NCBI RefSeq assembly: GCF_900604485.1
Contig: NZ_UWOP01000001.1
Location: forward strand, 667,501 to 731,500
Reading direction: 5' to 3'
Origin: Enterococcus mediterraneensis
Lineage (GTDB): Bacteria; Bacillota; Bacilli; Lactobacillales; Enterococcaceae
DNA: 64,000 nucleotides
The stretch's first letter is position 1, and the number at the start of each line of letters is the position of its first letter. Of this stretch, positions 27,744 to 37,150 are shown piece after piece. Under the pieces are notes generated by a model. It saw nothing but the letters and a program-made list of their open reading frames with translations, ran no database searches and was not told the DNA's origin. The position numbers and the translations under genes are program-made.

Positions 27744-28421
27744 CTATACTTCGATCGTTTGCCCGACTTGCATCACTTTACCGACACCTTCCGGCAGCAA
27801 ATCAATAAATTTTTGCGGATCTTGTTTGATCAGTGGGAAAGTATTGTAATGGATCGGTACTACTGTTTTGGCTTTCAATAATGCGGCAGCCTTAGCAGCA
27901 TCTTCCGGTCCCATCGTAAAATTATCGCCGATCGGTAAAAATGCCGCATCGATCTCGGCTTCGGCAAATAACGCCATATCACTGAACAATGCTGTATCAC
28001 CAGCCAAATAAACAGTCTTGCCCTCTGATTCGATCAAAAATCCCGCAGGTTCGCCTAGATAGACCATCTCGCCATCCGCTTCATAACCTGTACTGTGCTG
28101 TGCCATTACCATCTTGACGGTGCCGAAAGGAAAAGAGAATTTCCCGCCGATATTCATGCCGTGGTTTTTCTTGACTCCTTGTTTTGCGACGAAGGAACAA
28201 AGCTCGACGATCCCGATAACTGTTGCGTCGTTTTGTTTGGCAATCGCAACAGTGTCTCCAAGATGGTCGCTGTGTCCATGTGTGACCAGTATCCAGTCGG
28301 CTTTTGTTGTTTCTACATTCAAATCAGTTGTTCCATTTCCTGTTATAAAAGGGTCGATCAATAATTTTGTGCCTTGCGTTTCAATAGCGATAGTGGAATG
28401 TCCATGGTATGTGATCTTCAT
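27744..28421 (-). CDS. metal-dependent hydrolase, UPF0173/YtkL type
   Basis: A 225-residue metallo-beta-lactamase-fold hydrolase. Ligands are visible in [10 protein letters not shown], the HGHSDHLGD motif, the [13 protein letters not shown] loop, AGDTALFSD and [10 protein letters not shown]. The family is conserved in Bacilli with unknown substrate. The ATG at 28,421 follows GAGGAGGAAATC; the longer frame lacks a site. Nine bases separate it from the next gene downstream, so it heads the hydrolase-YtoI-nrnA operon. Confidence 0.9.
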   Translation of the reverse strand: MKITYHGHSTIAIETQGTKLLIDPFITGNGTTDLNVETTKADWILVTHGHSDHLGDTVAIAKQNDATVIGIVELCSFVAKQGVKKNHGMNIGGKFSFPFGTVKMVMAQHSTGYEADGEMVYLGEPAGFLIESEGKTVYLAGDTALFSDMALFAEAEIDAAFLPIGDNFTMGPEDAAKAAALLKAKTVVPIHYNTFPLIKQDPQKFIDLLPEGVGKVMQVGQTIEV

Positions 28422-28525
28422 TTGATTTCCTCCTCTAAACAAGCTGATTATTATAAATAATGATACAGTTTCTCTTTCTATATTGTAACAGAGAATAGCC
28501 GAAACTGTTATCAGAAAAAACCAAA

Positions 28526-28581
28526 AAAGCGAAAATCTCTAGGATCGATCAAAAATATTGATCAAAAGAGACTTTCGCTTT
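28526..28581. terminator. terminator of the YbaK/EbsC gene
   Basis: AAAGCGAAAATCTCT (28,526-28,540) pairs with AGAGACTTTCGCTTT (28,567-28,581), with a GATC-rich inner hairpin and a T-run on the minus strand. Confidence 0.85.
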
Positions 28582-28599
28582 GTATTTCTTTTCTAAACC

Positions 28600-29082
28600 T
28601 TATTTATCGCTCAAGATATCCGTCACCATTGGATTGATCAAGTGCAGAAGATCTTCTACTGCTAGTTTGACACTGTGCCCGATCTCGCCGCTGGACACTA
28701 GGATCTCCGAAAACTCACGGATCGATTCATCAAAAACGATGGGATATTCCGGATGATGCATGTGGATCCCGATGGGTGTGTTGGCACCGTGAGGATAACC
28801 GGTAGCAGTCATCACATAGTCCATCGGCGGAAAACCGACTTTACGATTACCGGTGGCTTTTGCTGTTTTCTTGTAATCCAAATGTGCTGACAATGGGATC
28901 AAAGCGATCGTTGTCCCCGTCTTGTTTCCTTTTAGAACCAGTGTCTTAAAGATCTGTTCTTCCGGGATCGCCAACTCTTCTGCTTTTAAACGAGCGACAT
29001 CTTCTTCCATCGCCCAAGGAAATTCATAACTTTCAAAAGGAACGTTGTTTTCAGTTAAAAAAGTTTCGACCTCATTCGCCAT
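28600..29082 (-). CDS. YbaK/EbsC-family aminoacyl-tRNA deacylase
   Basis: A 160-residue editing enzyme of the YbaK/ProX group, expected to hydrolyse Cys-tRNA(Pro). Visible blocks: EDVARLKAEELAIPEEQIFKTLVLK with the essential Lys, ALIPLSAHLDYKK, and the GYPHGANTPIGI loop. Sequence resembles EbsC of E. faecalis. Its start overlaps the end of the MFS gene by 11 bases, so it is translationally coupled to it, an unexplained pairing. Confidence 0.88.
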   Translation of the reverse strand: MANEVETFLTENNVPFESYEFPWAMEEDVARLKAEELAIPEEQIFKTLVLKGNKTGTTIALIPLSAHLDYKKTAKATGNRKVGFPPMDYVMTATGYPHGANTPIGIHMHHPEYPIVFDESIREFSEILVSSGEIGHSVKLAVEDLLHLINPMVTDILSDK

Positions 29083-30511
29083 GGCGAACGCCTCCTTGTT
29101 TTTTGATCCGCCAAATCGTTAATAACAACGCCACCAAACACAATAAGAAGGAGCCTAGGAAGGTGATTTTCATTCCGTAGATAAAGACATCCGGCCGTTC
29201 AGCGATATATGTCGTCACCCGTTCCCCCATTTTACTGCTCATGGCATGGTATAAGATCGTCGTTGCCGAAGCGATCCCGATAACCATCCCCAAATTGCGG
29301 GCAAAGGAATTCATACTGCCGGCGACACCAAGATTTTCGCGAGTGACACTGCTCATGACCATCGTATTGTTTGGTGATTGGAACAACGAATTGCCTAACC
29401 CCATAATAGCAGTTGCCAAGATATAATACCAAAGAGGCGTATCAATCGTCATGAATGTGTACATCAGTTGTGTGGTGGAAAGCAAAGCCAACCCTACCAG
29501 CACTAAGATCTGAGGGCCCACTTTATCGGTCAGATAACCGCTCAATGGCGAACCGATGACCATCAAAAGCGGAAAGACCATCATCAGCATCCCCGCGTAG
29601 CTAGGACTCAAGCCCCGCGCATTTTGCAGATAGAAGGGAACCACCACATTGATGAAAAAGTTGGAAGAAAAGATCAGTGTCGCGGTCAATAGACTCATGG
29701 AAAAAATCTTGTTTTTAAAAATCGAAAAACTGATCAACGGCATAGGCACTTTCTTTTCCACCATGACAAACAAGACAAAAGATACTACCGCTAAAGCAAA
29801 CAATATCAATGGGATGCTAGTTAAAAAGCCGCGTTCTTGTCCTAGGAAAACACCGCCGAAAAAGGTCAAAATAAAGAGTGCGAATGTTGCAAAGCCCAGC
29901 ATATCTGTTTTCTGTTTACTCATAGTAATATCTTTCGGCAAGAAACGCTGACTAAGGATCATAGTAATGATCCCTACCGGCACATTGATCCAGAAAATAT
30001 AAGACCATGAGAATTGCGCTAAGATCAAACCGCCAAGACCAGGACCGGCGATCGCTCCTAGAGAAACGAATGCACCGATGGAACCCAGTGCTCGTCCCCG
30101 TTCATTCATAGGAAAAACTTCCGTGATGATCCCAGTATTCGTGGCCATCGTCATACTTGCGCCGATTGCTTGGACGACACGGGCAAACAATAAGAAACCT
30201 AACGAATGGTTGAATCCGCAAAGCAGTGAACCGATGGTAAAAATGATCATTCCTAAACGAAAAATCTTGATTTTCCCAAAGCTGTCACCGATCTTGCCAA
30301 ACAGCAGCAGACAAGCACAGACCACCATCAAATAGATGGAGACGATCCATTCCGCCTGGTTCATGGGCACGATCATGTCTTTTGAGATCGTCGGCAGCGC
30401 GATGTTGACGATACTGCCGTCTAAAGTAGACATAAAAGTAAACATTGAGATGGAAACCAATATTTTCCAACGATTTTTTTGAACGATTTTATCTTCTTGA
30501 TAACTAAGCAT
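29072..30511 (-). CDS. MFS drug:H+ antiporter, 14-helix DHA2 family
   Basis: A 479-residue exporter with 14 predicted helices. The DHA2 signatures are visible: TLDGSIVNIALPTI in helix 1, the motif A-like GKIGDSFGKIKIF and the motif C stretch GSIGAFVSLGAIAGPGLGGLI in helix 5. Substrates are likely cationic or amphiphilic drugs, not predictable further. ATG 30,511 follows AAAGGAAG. The gene overlaps the deacylase gene downstream. No regulator gene is adjacent. Confidence 0.9.
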   Translation of the reverse strand: MLSYQEDKIVQKNRWKILVSISMFTFMSTLDGSIVNIALPTISKDMIVPMNQAEWIVSIYLMVVCACLLLFGKIGDSFGKIKIFRLGMIIFTIGSLLCGFNHSLGFLLFARVVQAIGASMTMATNTGIITEVFPMNERGRALGSIGAFVSLGAIAGPGLGGLILAQFSWSYIFWINVPVGIITMILSQRFLPKDITMSKQKTDMLGFATFALFILTFFGGVFLGQERGFLTSIPLILFALAVVSFVLFVMVEKKVPMPLISFSIFKNKIFSMSLLTATLIFSSNFFINVVVPFYLQNARGLSPSYAGMLMMVFPLLMVIGSPLSGYLTDKVGPQILVLVGLALLSTTQLMYTFMTIDTPLWYYILATAIMGLGNSLFQSPNNTMVMSSVTRENLGVAGSMNSFARNLGMVIGIASATTILYHAMSSKMGERVTTYIAERPDVFIYGMKITFLGSFLLCLVALLLTIWRIKKQGGVRHGE

Positions 30512-30631
30512 AACAGGACTTCCTTTTTTTAAATTATTATTTTCAAAAGTTTTCATACATTTTACATTTACCGGCAAAAGAAAGACCGGCTAAGAGTTTA
30601 AAAGGCTCTTCTCCAGTCTTTTGGAACTTGC

Positions 30632-32323
30632 TTATTTACGTGAACGTTTCCGTTGTGAAGACTCCATGATGACCGGTAAGATCACTGGTCGGCGTTTGGT
30701 TTGTTCAAACAGATAACGACTCAAACGTTCCCGGATATCTTGTTTCAATTTGCTCCATTCAAAGTCATCTGTTTGCAGATGCTTTTCAACGATCTCCGCT
30801 ACCATATCAGCACTTTCTCTGATCAGATCGCGGCTGGCTTTGACGTAGACAAACCCTCGGGAAGTGATCTGCGGACGTGCCACGATCTTTTTGTCCCGAC
30901 GATTGATCGTCACGACTGTCACAAAGATTCCATCTTCTGACAAGATTTTGCGGTCTCGCAAGACGATGTTGCCGATATCGCCCACACCAATCCCATCGAT
31001 CAAGACGTTTTCTGCCGGTACTGCGCCACCTTGCGTCATTTCGCCGTTCTTGTATTCTAGTACATCTCCGCGAGCCGTAATGAAGATATTCCGTTCCGGG
31101 ATGCCCACTTGTTTCGCTAAATCAGCGTGAGCCGCCAATTGACGATATTCTCCTTGGACCGGGATCAAATATTTTGGTTTGACCATATTCATCATCAATT
31201 GCAGATCGTCTGGATTTGCGTGTCCGGAAACCCGCATATTATCAGAAATTTGTTTGACAGTTCCGCCGGCGCGGTAAATGATATCTTCTGTTTTGGCTAC
31301 CACTGTTTCCATGGCGGTGGTTGGCGTTGTTGTGATGTACACCAAATCGCCTTCTTGGATCCGCAAGGTACGGTGGGTACCGTTGGCCATTTTTTGTAGC
31401 GCTTTGATCGGTTCGCCCATTCTTCCGGTCTCTAAGATCAGCAGCTGTTCAGGAGCGTACTTTTTCATTTCCTTTTGAGTAATGAAGAGATCCTCATCCG
31501 GCACTTCCAATTTGTTCAATTTGATGGCGGTGCGGATGATCTTGCCGAAATCTTGGCCTGTCAACACAACTTTGCGTTGGGCGCGGGCAGCGGCATTCAA
31601 TACTTGCTGTACTCGCTGCAAGTTGCTGGCAACACTGGCGACAATGATCCGACCTTCCCAATAAAGGATATTATCTAAAACTTCATCGGCGATTTGGCGC
31701 TCAGAAGCGACTTTCGCCGGATTTTCAGCGTTAGATGACGTGCTCAGCAATGCTAAAACGCCCTCTTTGCCGATTTCTGCTAGGCGAGCAAAATCCGTTT
31801 GATACATAGGCACTGCCGCTTGATCGAACTTGAAGTCTCCAGTATACACGATCGTTCCTTCAGAAGTTTTCAGGCTGATCCCAACTGAATCTGGGATCGA
31901 ATGGGTAGTTCTGAAAAAGCTGACCGTCGTATCACTAAAGTCGATTTCTGTGTGTTCGTCAATCACATGAAACGCCCGGAATTTTTTTGTCGCTTCGTTT
32001 TTCAAGACATTGATTTTTGCCAACTCTACGGTCAATTTAGTACCGAAGACCGGCACATTGATCTTTTCCAATAGATACGGCAAAGCGCCGATCGCATCCG
32101 CGTGTCCGTGGGTCAAAAAGACCCCAGCGACACGATCCGCGTTTTCTTCTAAATACGTAAAATCTGGGATGACTGTATCGATTCCCAGCAATTCGTTCTC
32201 AGGATATTTCAATCCACAATCTAAAACGAATAGATCGTCTCCCGCTTCCACTACGTACAGATTTTTACCATTTTCCCGTACGCCGCTAAGCGGAATAATT
32301 TTGATACTACTCAAATTATTCAC
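30632..32323 (-). CDS. rnjB: ribonuclease J2
   Basis: A 563-residue metallo-beta-lactamase/beta-CASP ribonuclease. The catalytic motif reads THGHADAIGALPYLL (H72, H74, D76, A77): the final His of HxHxDH is replaced by Ala, as in the J2 paralogue that supports RNase J1. TTHSIPDSVGIS, YTGDFKFD and the beta-CASP blocks VRVSGHANPDDLQLM-like and PVQGEYRQL are intact. The C-terminus is basic (SSQRKRSRK). J1/J2 act in mRNA decay and rRNA maturation. Start ATG 32,323 after GAGAGGTGA. Monocistronic. Confidence 0.92.
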   Translation of the reverse strand: MNNLSSIKIIPLSGVRENGKNLYVVEAGDDLFVLDCGLKYPENELLGIDTVIPDFTYLEENADRVAGVFLTHGHADAIGALPYLLEKINVPVFGTKLTVELAKINVLKNEATKKFRAFHVIDEHTEIDFSDTTVSFFRTTHSIPDSVGISLKTSEGTIVYTGDFKFDQAAVPMYQTDFARLAEIGKEGVLALLSTSSNAENPAKVASERQIADEVLDNILYWEGRIIVASVASNLQRVQQVLNAAARAQRKVVLTGQDFGKIIRTAIKLNKLEVPDEDLFITQKEMKKYAPEQLLILETGRMGEPIKALQKMANGTHRTLRIQEGDLVYITTTPTTAMETVVAKTEDIIYRAGGTVKQISDNMRVSGHANPDDLQLMMNMVKPKYLIPVQGEYRQLAAHADLAKQVGIPERNIFITARGDVLEYKNGEMTQGGAVPAENVLIDGIGVGDIGNIVLRDRKILSEDGIFVTVVTINRRDKKIVARPQITSRGFVYVKASRDLIRESADMVAEIVEKHLQTDDFEWSKLKQDIRERLSRYLFEQTKRRPVILPVIMESSQRKRSRK

Positions 32324-32473
32324 CTCTCGAATTTTTTTGATTATTTATAAATACTTCCAACGCATAAGCATCCACTTTTCATTATACAACAAAACCGGCG
32401 AAAAGTAGACCGAATGGCGCCAATTCTTAGGAAAGGCTTTAATCTGCAAAAGTAAAACCCTTTCTAAAAAAAC

Positions 32474-32502
32474 TTTTCTTTTTTTAAAGGATATGCTATG
32501 CT
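32474..32502 (+). promoter_or_regulatory. promoter of the ABC-F attenuator
   Basis: TTTTCT (32,474-32,479), 17-base spacer, TATGCT (32,497-32,502), about 30 bases before the leader peptide. The -35 is weak. Confidence 0.5.
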
Positions 32503-32531
32503 GAATTCAGAAAACAAAGGAGGATTGAAGA

Positions 32532-32576
32532 ATGATGGCATCTATGAGATTACGTTTTGCACTTTTGAATAAGTAA
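32532..32576 (+). CDS. macrolide-sensing leader peptide (14 codons)
   Basis: ATG at 32,532 follows AAAGGAGG by eight bases and encodes MMASMRLRFALLNK, then TAA. It closely resembles the ErmD leader (MTHSMRLRFPTLNQ) and the Msr(A) leader (MTASMRLK), both recalled. The MRLR sequence is the known arrest motif at which macrolide-bound ribosomes stall. Stalling here would expose or hide the hairpin at 32,561-32,595 and prevent termination at 32,666, switching on the ABC-F gene. The peptide itself has no other role. Confidence 0.9.
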   Translation: MMASMRLRFALLNK

Positions 32577-32595
32577 TTGAATACAATTCAAAAGT
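32561..32595 (+). promoter_or_regulatory. leader hairpin overlapping the peptide's 3' end
   Basis: ACTTTTGAAT (32,561-32,570) is perfectly complementary to ATTCAAAAGT (32,586-32,595). The left arm is within the leader codons 10-13, so a ribosome stalled at MRLR would cover or free it. Confidence 0.75.
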
Positions 32596-32665
32596 CTTGT
32601 CAAAGCGACGATTTCATGGGATAAGTGTCGGCATTTTTCGCCATCTTTTTTATGACGATCACTCA

Positions 32666-32692
32666 GGGAGAGCACAAGGCTGTCCCTTTTTT
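32666..32692 (+). terminator. attenuator terminator upstream of the ABC-F gene
   Basis: GGGAGAGC (32,666-32,673) pairs with GCTGTCCC (32,679-32,686) with one mismatch, followed by six Ts, 48 bases before the ABC-F start codon. A terminator between promoter and gene implies transcription attenuation. Confidence 0.8.
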
Positions 32693-32740
32693 GTGTACCC
32701 AAAAATCACGTTTTGCAAGCTGACAAGGAGTGCAAAACAC

Positions 32741-34201
32741 ATGGAATTAGCAGTAAAATTAACAGACATCGCAGTAACTTTCGGAAACAAAGACATTTTC
32801 ACTATCGACAACCTGACGGCTTATCAGCAAGACCGGATCGGCATCGTCGGCAAAAACGGCCAAGGAAAAACCACCTTGCTGAATCTGATCGCCGGAACAC
32901 TTCAACCTGATCGCGGAACCATCCAACGAGAAACCGACTTTACCTACTTTGCGCAGATCGCTACTGCTGCCGAAGAGTATCCTGAGTATCTCGATAACGA
33001 ATTGCTGGGACGAATGAAGATCCCTGCAAACAGCGTTGAGACCCTCAGCGGCGGCGAAGCTTCCAAATTGCGGCTGGTTCAAACATTGGCTGATTACCAA
33101 CTAGGTCTGCTTTTAGATGAGCCCACTACTCACCTTGATCGCCGCAGTATCGATCTGTTGATCGAAGAGTTGCGCTATTACTATGGTACGCTGATTTTCG
33201 TCAGTCATGACCGCGCGTTTCTCAATCAGCTGGCCACCAAAATCTGGGAGGTCGACGAAGGTCAAGTCAGAGAGTTTACCGGCAATTATGATGATTACCA
33301 ACAGCAAAAAGAAGAAGAACGATTGGCACAGGAAAATGCCTTTGCCCGTTATGAAAAAGAAAAGACTCGTCTTCAGGTTTCCGCGCAAAAGAAAAAAGAA
33401 CAAGCGGAAAAAATGGCGCAAGTTTCTGATAAAAAGAAAAAACAGAACATCCGCCCCAGCCGTTTGTCTGCCTCCAAACAAAAAGACACCGTTCAAAAAG
33501 CGGCACAAAAAACCGTTAAAACCATTGAAAAACGACTGGAACAGCTGGACACGGTCACAAAGTCTATTCAGCAGCGCAAAATCAATTTTCCCGCTGCCAC
33601 GACCTTTTCCATCCACAATAAATTTCCAGTCATGGCGGAAAATCTGACACTGATCAGAGGAAATAAAAAACTGTTAGACAATGCGGATTTTCAATTTCCA
33701 TTAGGCAAAAAGATCGCCATCACGGGCGGCAACGGCACCGGAAAAACGACATTATTGAACTATATTTACAACAAGCAACCGGGGATCACCCTTTCACCGA
33801 AAGTCGTGTTCAGTACTTATCAACAGATGGATTATCAGCTTCAAGAAGAAGAATCGATCCTTTCCTTTTTGATGAAACGTACAGAGTATTCCGAGCATTT
33901 GGTCCGCAGCTTGTTGAACAATCTTGGTTTTACCCAACAAGAACTTAGCAAACCGGTCAACCGATTGAGCGGTGGCGAGGCCACTCGGATCTCCATCGCC
34001 CTGACTTTTGTCAAACCTGCCAATGTCTTGATCTTAGATGAACCGACTAACTTTATCGATTTGTCTACGATCGCCGCGTTGGAACATTTTTTACAGTCCT
34101 ATCCGGGGACCGTGTTGTTTACTTCCCATGATCCTTATTTTGTCGCAAATGTTGCAGATGAAATCTATGAGGTCCGCAATCAACAACTGCTGAAAAAATA
34201 G
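32741..34201 (+). CDS. ABC-F ribosome protection ATPase, Msr-like
   Basis: A 486-residue protein with two ABC domains and no membrane segments. First domain: Walker A GKNGQGKT (37-44), signature TLSGGEASKL, LLLDEPTTHLD. Then a charged linker (about 185-295) that in ABC-F proteins reaches the peptidyl-transferase centre; second domain: GGNGTGKT, LSGGEATR, LILDEPTNFID. Size (Msr(C) is about 490) and the leader peptide point to a macrolide/streptogramin B protection factor that dislodges drug from the ribosome. Specificity is inferred from the leader, not from the protein. ATG 32,741 follows CAAGGAG; the longer open frame crosses the attenuator and is not used. Confidence 0.88.
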   Translation: MELAVKLTDIAVTFGNKDIFTIDNLTAYQQDRIGIVGKNGQGKTTLLNLIAGTLQPDRGTIQRETDFTYFAQIATAAEEYPEYLDNELLGRMKIPANSVETLSGGEASKLRLVQTLADYQLGLLLDEPTTHLDRRSIDLLIEELRYYYGTLIFVSHDRAFLNQLATKIWEVDEGQVREFTGNYDDYQQQKEEERLAQENAFARYEKEKTRLQVSAQKKKEQAEKMAQVSDKKKKQNIRPSRLSASKQKDTVQKAAQKTVKTIEKRLEQLDTVTKSIQQRKINFPAATTFSIHNKFPVMAENLTLIRGNKKLLDNADFQFPLGKKIAITGGNGTGKTTLLNYIYNKQPGITLSPKVVFSTYQQMDYQLQEEESILSFLMKRTEYSEHLVRSLLNNLGFTQQELSKPVNRLSGGEATRISIALTFVKPANVLILDEPTNFIDLSTIAALEHFLQSYPGTVLFTSHDPYFVANVADEIYEVRNQQLLKK

Positions 34202-34312
34202 CTGAAAAGTAAAAATTGCTCCAGCTTACAACTTTGTTAGTCATTTCAATGGGCTTATTATGAAATGATGTGGTATTTTTATCTCATCAATAAATGAGAG
34301 GTTGAAAAAACT

Positions 34313-34693
34313 ATGAAAAAAATTATCGGAGTAATTTTCTTGATCGCACTTGGTGTAGCCGGCTACTTTGGTTACAATTACTATAATGACACGTACAATG
34401 GACAAACAGCTTATGCTCGTATTCCCGAAACCGTACCTGAAAAAACACAAACAAAAAGTGATTCTGGTGAAATCATCAAAGGATGGTCATCTTACAAATA
34501 TACACTGACCTTCGTCAAAGAAAACGGTGAAAAACAAACGATGGGGTATGATCTGTCTGGTGAAAATCCAACACCTTACCAACCAAATGCCATCGTCAAA
34601 GCGGAAATCAGCAAAAAACGGATCATCAAAGGACCAAATACTGTATCTGAATCCGATGTACCTGATAAAGTAATGAAAGAGTTGAATAAATAA
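34313..34693 (+). CDS. YxeA family secreted/anchored protein (DUF1093)
   Basis: A 126-residue protein with an N-terminal signal or anchor helix (residues 4-22) and a small beta-rich domain. GYNYYNDTYNGQTAYARIP and the following KYTLTF, MGYDLSG, YQPNAIVKAEI segments fit the OB-like YxeA fold. Function unknown. Start ATG 34,313 after GAGAGGTTG. It has its own upstream region 111 bases after the ABC-F gene. Confidence 0.82.
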   Translation: MKKIIGVIFLIALGVAGYFGYNYYNDTYNGQTAYARIPETVPEKTQTKSDSGEIIKGWSSYKYTLTFVKENGEKQTMGYDLSGENPTPYQPNAIVKAEISKKRIIKGPNTVSESDVPDKVMKELNK

Positions 34694-34726
34694 GTTCATC
34701 TTTCTTGTACACTAACTGAATAATAA

Positions 34727-34775
34727 AAAACTGGAAGACAAGTCGATTTATCTGACTTGTCTTCCAGTTTTTTTG
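34727..34775. terminator. bidirectional terminator
   Basis: Perfect 18-bp stem (AAAACTGGAAGACAAGTC, 34,727-34,744, with 34,754-34,771) followed by T-run. Serves yxeA-like and VOC genes. Confidence 0.95.
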
Positions 34776-34786
34776 CTATTTTCTAC

Positions 34787-35203
34787 TTATTCCCCACTAT
34801 AATTGATCTGCCAATTCACGCCGAAGCGGTCAGTCACCATTCCGTAGAGCTTCGCCCAAGGTACCGCTTCTAACGGCATTTCGACTTTTCCGCCTTCTGA
34901 AAGCTGTTCAAACAGTTTTTTGGTCTCTTCCTCTGCGGTAGTCTGCAGGACTAGTGAGATGTTGTTCCCTACTACTACTTCCGGTGCGACCCCTTTTGGC
35001 ACGTCCGCGAACATGACCAATGTTCCATAGATATTCATCCGCGCATTCGTGACCAAATCTTTTGCTTCGTCCGACAAGTGCATTTCTTCTATTCCCGGCA
35101 TTTCTCCGTATGTCGTGATATCTGTTGCTTTCGTATCAAAAACTTTTTCATAAAATGTCATGGCTTCGCGTGATTCAGAGTTAAAATTCAAATAGATGTC
35201 CAA
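34787..35203 (-). CDS. VOC/PhnB-like protein
   Basis: A 138-residue vicinal-oxygen-chelate protein of the PhnB/3-demethylubiquinone-methyltransferase-like subgroup. It has DIYLNFNSESREAMTFYEKVF at the N-terminus, a loop with YGTLVMFADVP and a C-terminal LYGMVTDRFGVNWQINY. The family's metal ligands are only partly conserved, so the reaction is unknown. Start ATG 35,203. Single gene between two terminators. Confidence 0.85.
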   Translation of the reverse strand: MDIYLNFNSESREAMTFYEKVFDTKATDITTYGEMPGIEEMHLSDEAKDLVTNARMNIYGTLVMFADVPKGVAPEVVVGNNISLVLQTTAEEETKKLFEQLSEGGKVEMPLEAVPWAKLYGMVTDRFGVNWQINYSGE

Positions 35204-35296
35204 TTGAAACAGCTCCTTTCATGCCCCTAAAATAGCACAAGTAACCGTTTTCCACAATTGGATTGTCTCATCAATATTTTTCTTAGGGAACGCTTA

Positions 35297-35342
35297 AAAA
35301 GCTAAGAAAAACGCCTTTCCTCTCGCGTTTCTCTTAGCTTTT
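35297..35342. terminator. terminator of asd
   Basis: AAAAGCTAAGA (35,297-35,307) pairs with TCTTAGCTTTT (35,332-35,342); inner AAACGC/GCGTTT pairing extends the stem. Confidence 0.85.
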
Positions 35343-35359
35343 ATAGATTGATCGATAAA

Positions 35360-36415
35360 TTATTCTACTCGTAATAGATCCATTTCATGCAATGTTTCGG
35401 CGATCTGTACGGAATTCCAAGCGGCGCCTTTCAACAAGTTGTCGGAAACCACCCACATGTGGAAGCCGTTTTCCACATCCAAATCTCGACGGATGCGGCC
35501 GACAAAGGTTTCTTTTTTGCCGATGCTGTTCAACGCTTGCGGATAGATTTGATTGCTAGGATCATCTTCCAATACGACACCTGGTGCTTTTTCTAACAGC
35601 GCTTTGATGGCAGCAACATCGGTTTTTTCTTTGGTTTCAATGTAAACTGATTCGGAATGTCCGCTGAATACAGGGATCCGCACACATGTAGCAGCAACTT
35701 TGATCGCTTGATCGTCCATGATCTTGTGAGTCTCGTTGATCATTTTCCATTCTTCATAGGTATAATCATCTTCGGCAAACACATCGATTTGAGGCAATGC
35801 GTTAAATGAGATAGGATAATGCTTTTTATCTCCGCCAGATGGCAAGATTTCAGGATTCAACTCATTCGCAGGAGTTCCGTCCAAATAAGACAGTGTTTCC
35901 CGTTTCAATTCTTCCATAGCTTGCGCTCCTGCACCGGAAACTGCTTGGTATGTGGAAACGATGATCCGGTCAAGACCTGCTGCTTGGCGGATCGGTTCCA
36001 ACGCCACCATCATTTGGATCGTTGAACAGTTAGGATTGGCGATGATTCCTTTGTGTTGATGCAGTGCTTCTTTATTTACTTCTGGAACTACCAGCGGCAC
36101 TTCCGGATCCATCCGAAAATAACTGGTATTGTCAACGACCACTGCTCCGCGTTTGACCGCTTCCGGCGCAAATTTCTTGGAGATCCCGCCGCCTGCACTG
36201 AACAAAGCAAGGTCGATCCCTTCGAAAGATTCTGGAACCAGTTCTTCCACTACTAATTCTTGGCCATTAAAGTTCAGAGTTTTTCCAGCTGAACGCTTAG
36301 ATGCCAATAACTTCACTTCCGCCAACGGCAAAGATGTTTGTTCCAGCATTTCGATCATTTTGGTGCCCACCGCACCTGTTGCGCCAACAACGGCAACACG
36401 ATATTGAGTACTCAT
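35360..36415 (-). CDS. asd: aspartate-semialdehyde dehydrogenase
   Basis: A 351-residue NADPH-dependent enzyme producing aspartate semialdehyde, the substrate of DapA and of threonine/methionine synthesis. [11 protein letters not shown] is the cofactor loop; the catalytic Cys is C130 in [20 protein letters not shown] and the C-terminal His in [10 protein letters not shown] are present. ATG 36,415 follows GAGGAGTGAAG. It is separate from the dap/lysA operons at 17-23 kb but completes the route, lacking only aspartokinase and the DAP aminotransferase. Confidence 0.96.
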   Translation of the reverse strand: MSTQYRVAVVGATGAVGTKMIEMLEQTSLPLAEVKLLASKRSAGKTLNFNGQELVVEELVPESFEGIDLALFSAGGGISKKFAPEAVKRGAVVVDNTSYFRMDPEVPLVVPEVNKEALHQHKGIIANPNCSTIQMMVALEPIRQAAGLDRIIVSTYQAVSGAGAQAMEELKRETLSYLDGTPANELNPEILPSGGDKKHYPISFNALPQIDVFAEDDYTYEEWKMINETHKIMDDQAIKVAATCVRIPVFSGHSESVYIETKEKTDVAAIKALLEKAPGVVLEDDPSNQIYPQALNSIGKKETFVGRIRRDLDVENGFHMWVVSDNLLKGAAWNSVQIAETLHEMDLLRVE

Positions 36416-36558
36416 TGACTTCACTCCTCATAAACTAAACTTTTTGCTATTTTATCACACTTTTCAGACAATTTCAGCAACACTTGTAATTTTTAGGGAA
36501 TTGAAAGCCGCTTATTTTTTTGTTATAGTTACCACAATCGATTATTAGGAGGATACTT

Positions 36559-37023
36559 ATGGCACGAGTAGAAAGTTTTGAATTAGACCATAATACAGTA
36601 AAAGCACCTTATGTCCGCCTTGCCGGAACTGAGGTCAATAATGATACATTGATCCAAAAATATGACCTGCGTTTTTTGCAGCCGAATGAAGATGCCCTGC
36701 CGACTGCTGCGGTCCACACATTAGAACATCTGTTAGCCGTCAACTTGCGGGATTATTTGACAGGTGTTATCGACTTATCACCAATGGGCTGTCGTACTGG
36801 ATTTTATTTGATCCTGTGGGGCGAACACACCACAGAAGAGATTCGCGACGCCTTAGTAACTGTTTTGCAAAAACACGTTGTTGAAACCGACTATGTTCCC
36901 GCTGTTTCCGCAAAAGAATGCGGCAACTACCGCGATCACTCCCTCTTTAGCGCACAAGAATATGCAAAACAAGTATTGGATAAAGGCGTATCCAGCGATC
37001 CTTTTGAACGCAAACTTGGATAA
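36559..37023 (+). CDS. luxS: S-ribosylhomocysteine lyase (AI-2 synthesis)
   Basis: A 154-residue LuxS enzyme that splits S-ribosylhomocysteine into homocysteine and DPD, the precursor of autoinducer 2. Metal ligands are H53 and H57 (HTLEHLLA) and C121 (KECGNYRDH); the catalytic Cys is C78 in PMGCRTGFYL. All are intact. ATG 36,559 follows TTAGGAGGA. Divergent from asd by 143 bases; strong terminator downstream. Confidence 0.97.
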   Translation: MARVESFELDHNTVKAPYVRLAGTEVNNDTLIQKYDLRFLQPNEDALPTAAVHTLEHLLAVNLRDYLTGVIDLSPMGCRTGFYLILWGEHTTEEIRDALVTVLQKHVVETDYVPAVSAKECGNYRDHSLFSAQEYAKQVLDKGVSSDPFERKLG

Positions 37024-37103
37024 GCGGAAGAGATAGAGCAAAATTCCAACAGATTTTTCCATCACGTGATCAGTTATCTGATGATGTCGATCTGCGAAAA
37101 AAC

Positions 37104-37150
37104 AAAAAGGACAAAGTAAAAGTCTGCGACTTTACTTTGTCCTTTTCTTT
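37104..37150. terminator. bidirectional terminator
   Basis: AAAAGGACAAAGTAAAAGTC (37,104-37,123) pairs with its near-complement at 37,128-37,146 (one bulge), with T-run. Shared by luxS and the esterase gene. Confidence 0.93.

Noticed and set aside
32597-32740. N-terminal extension of the ABC-F protein
   Set aside because: It would translate across the attenuator terminator; the ATG at 32,741 has its own site and fits ABC-F N-termini.
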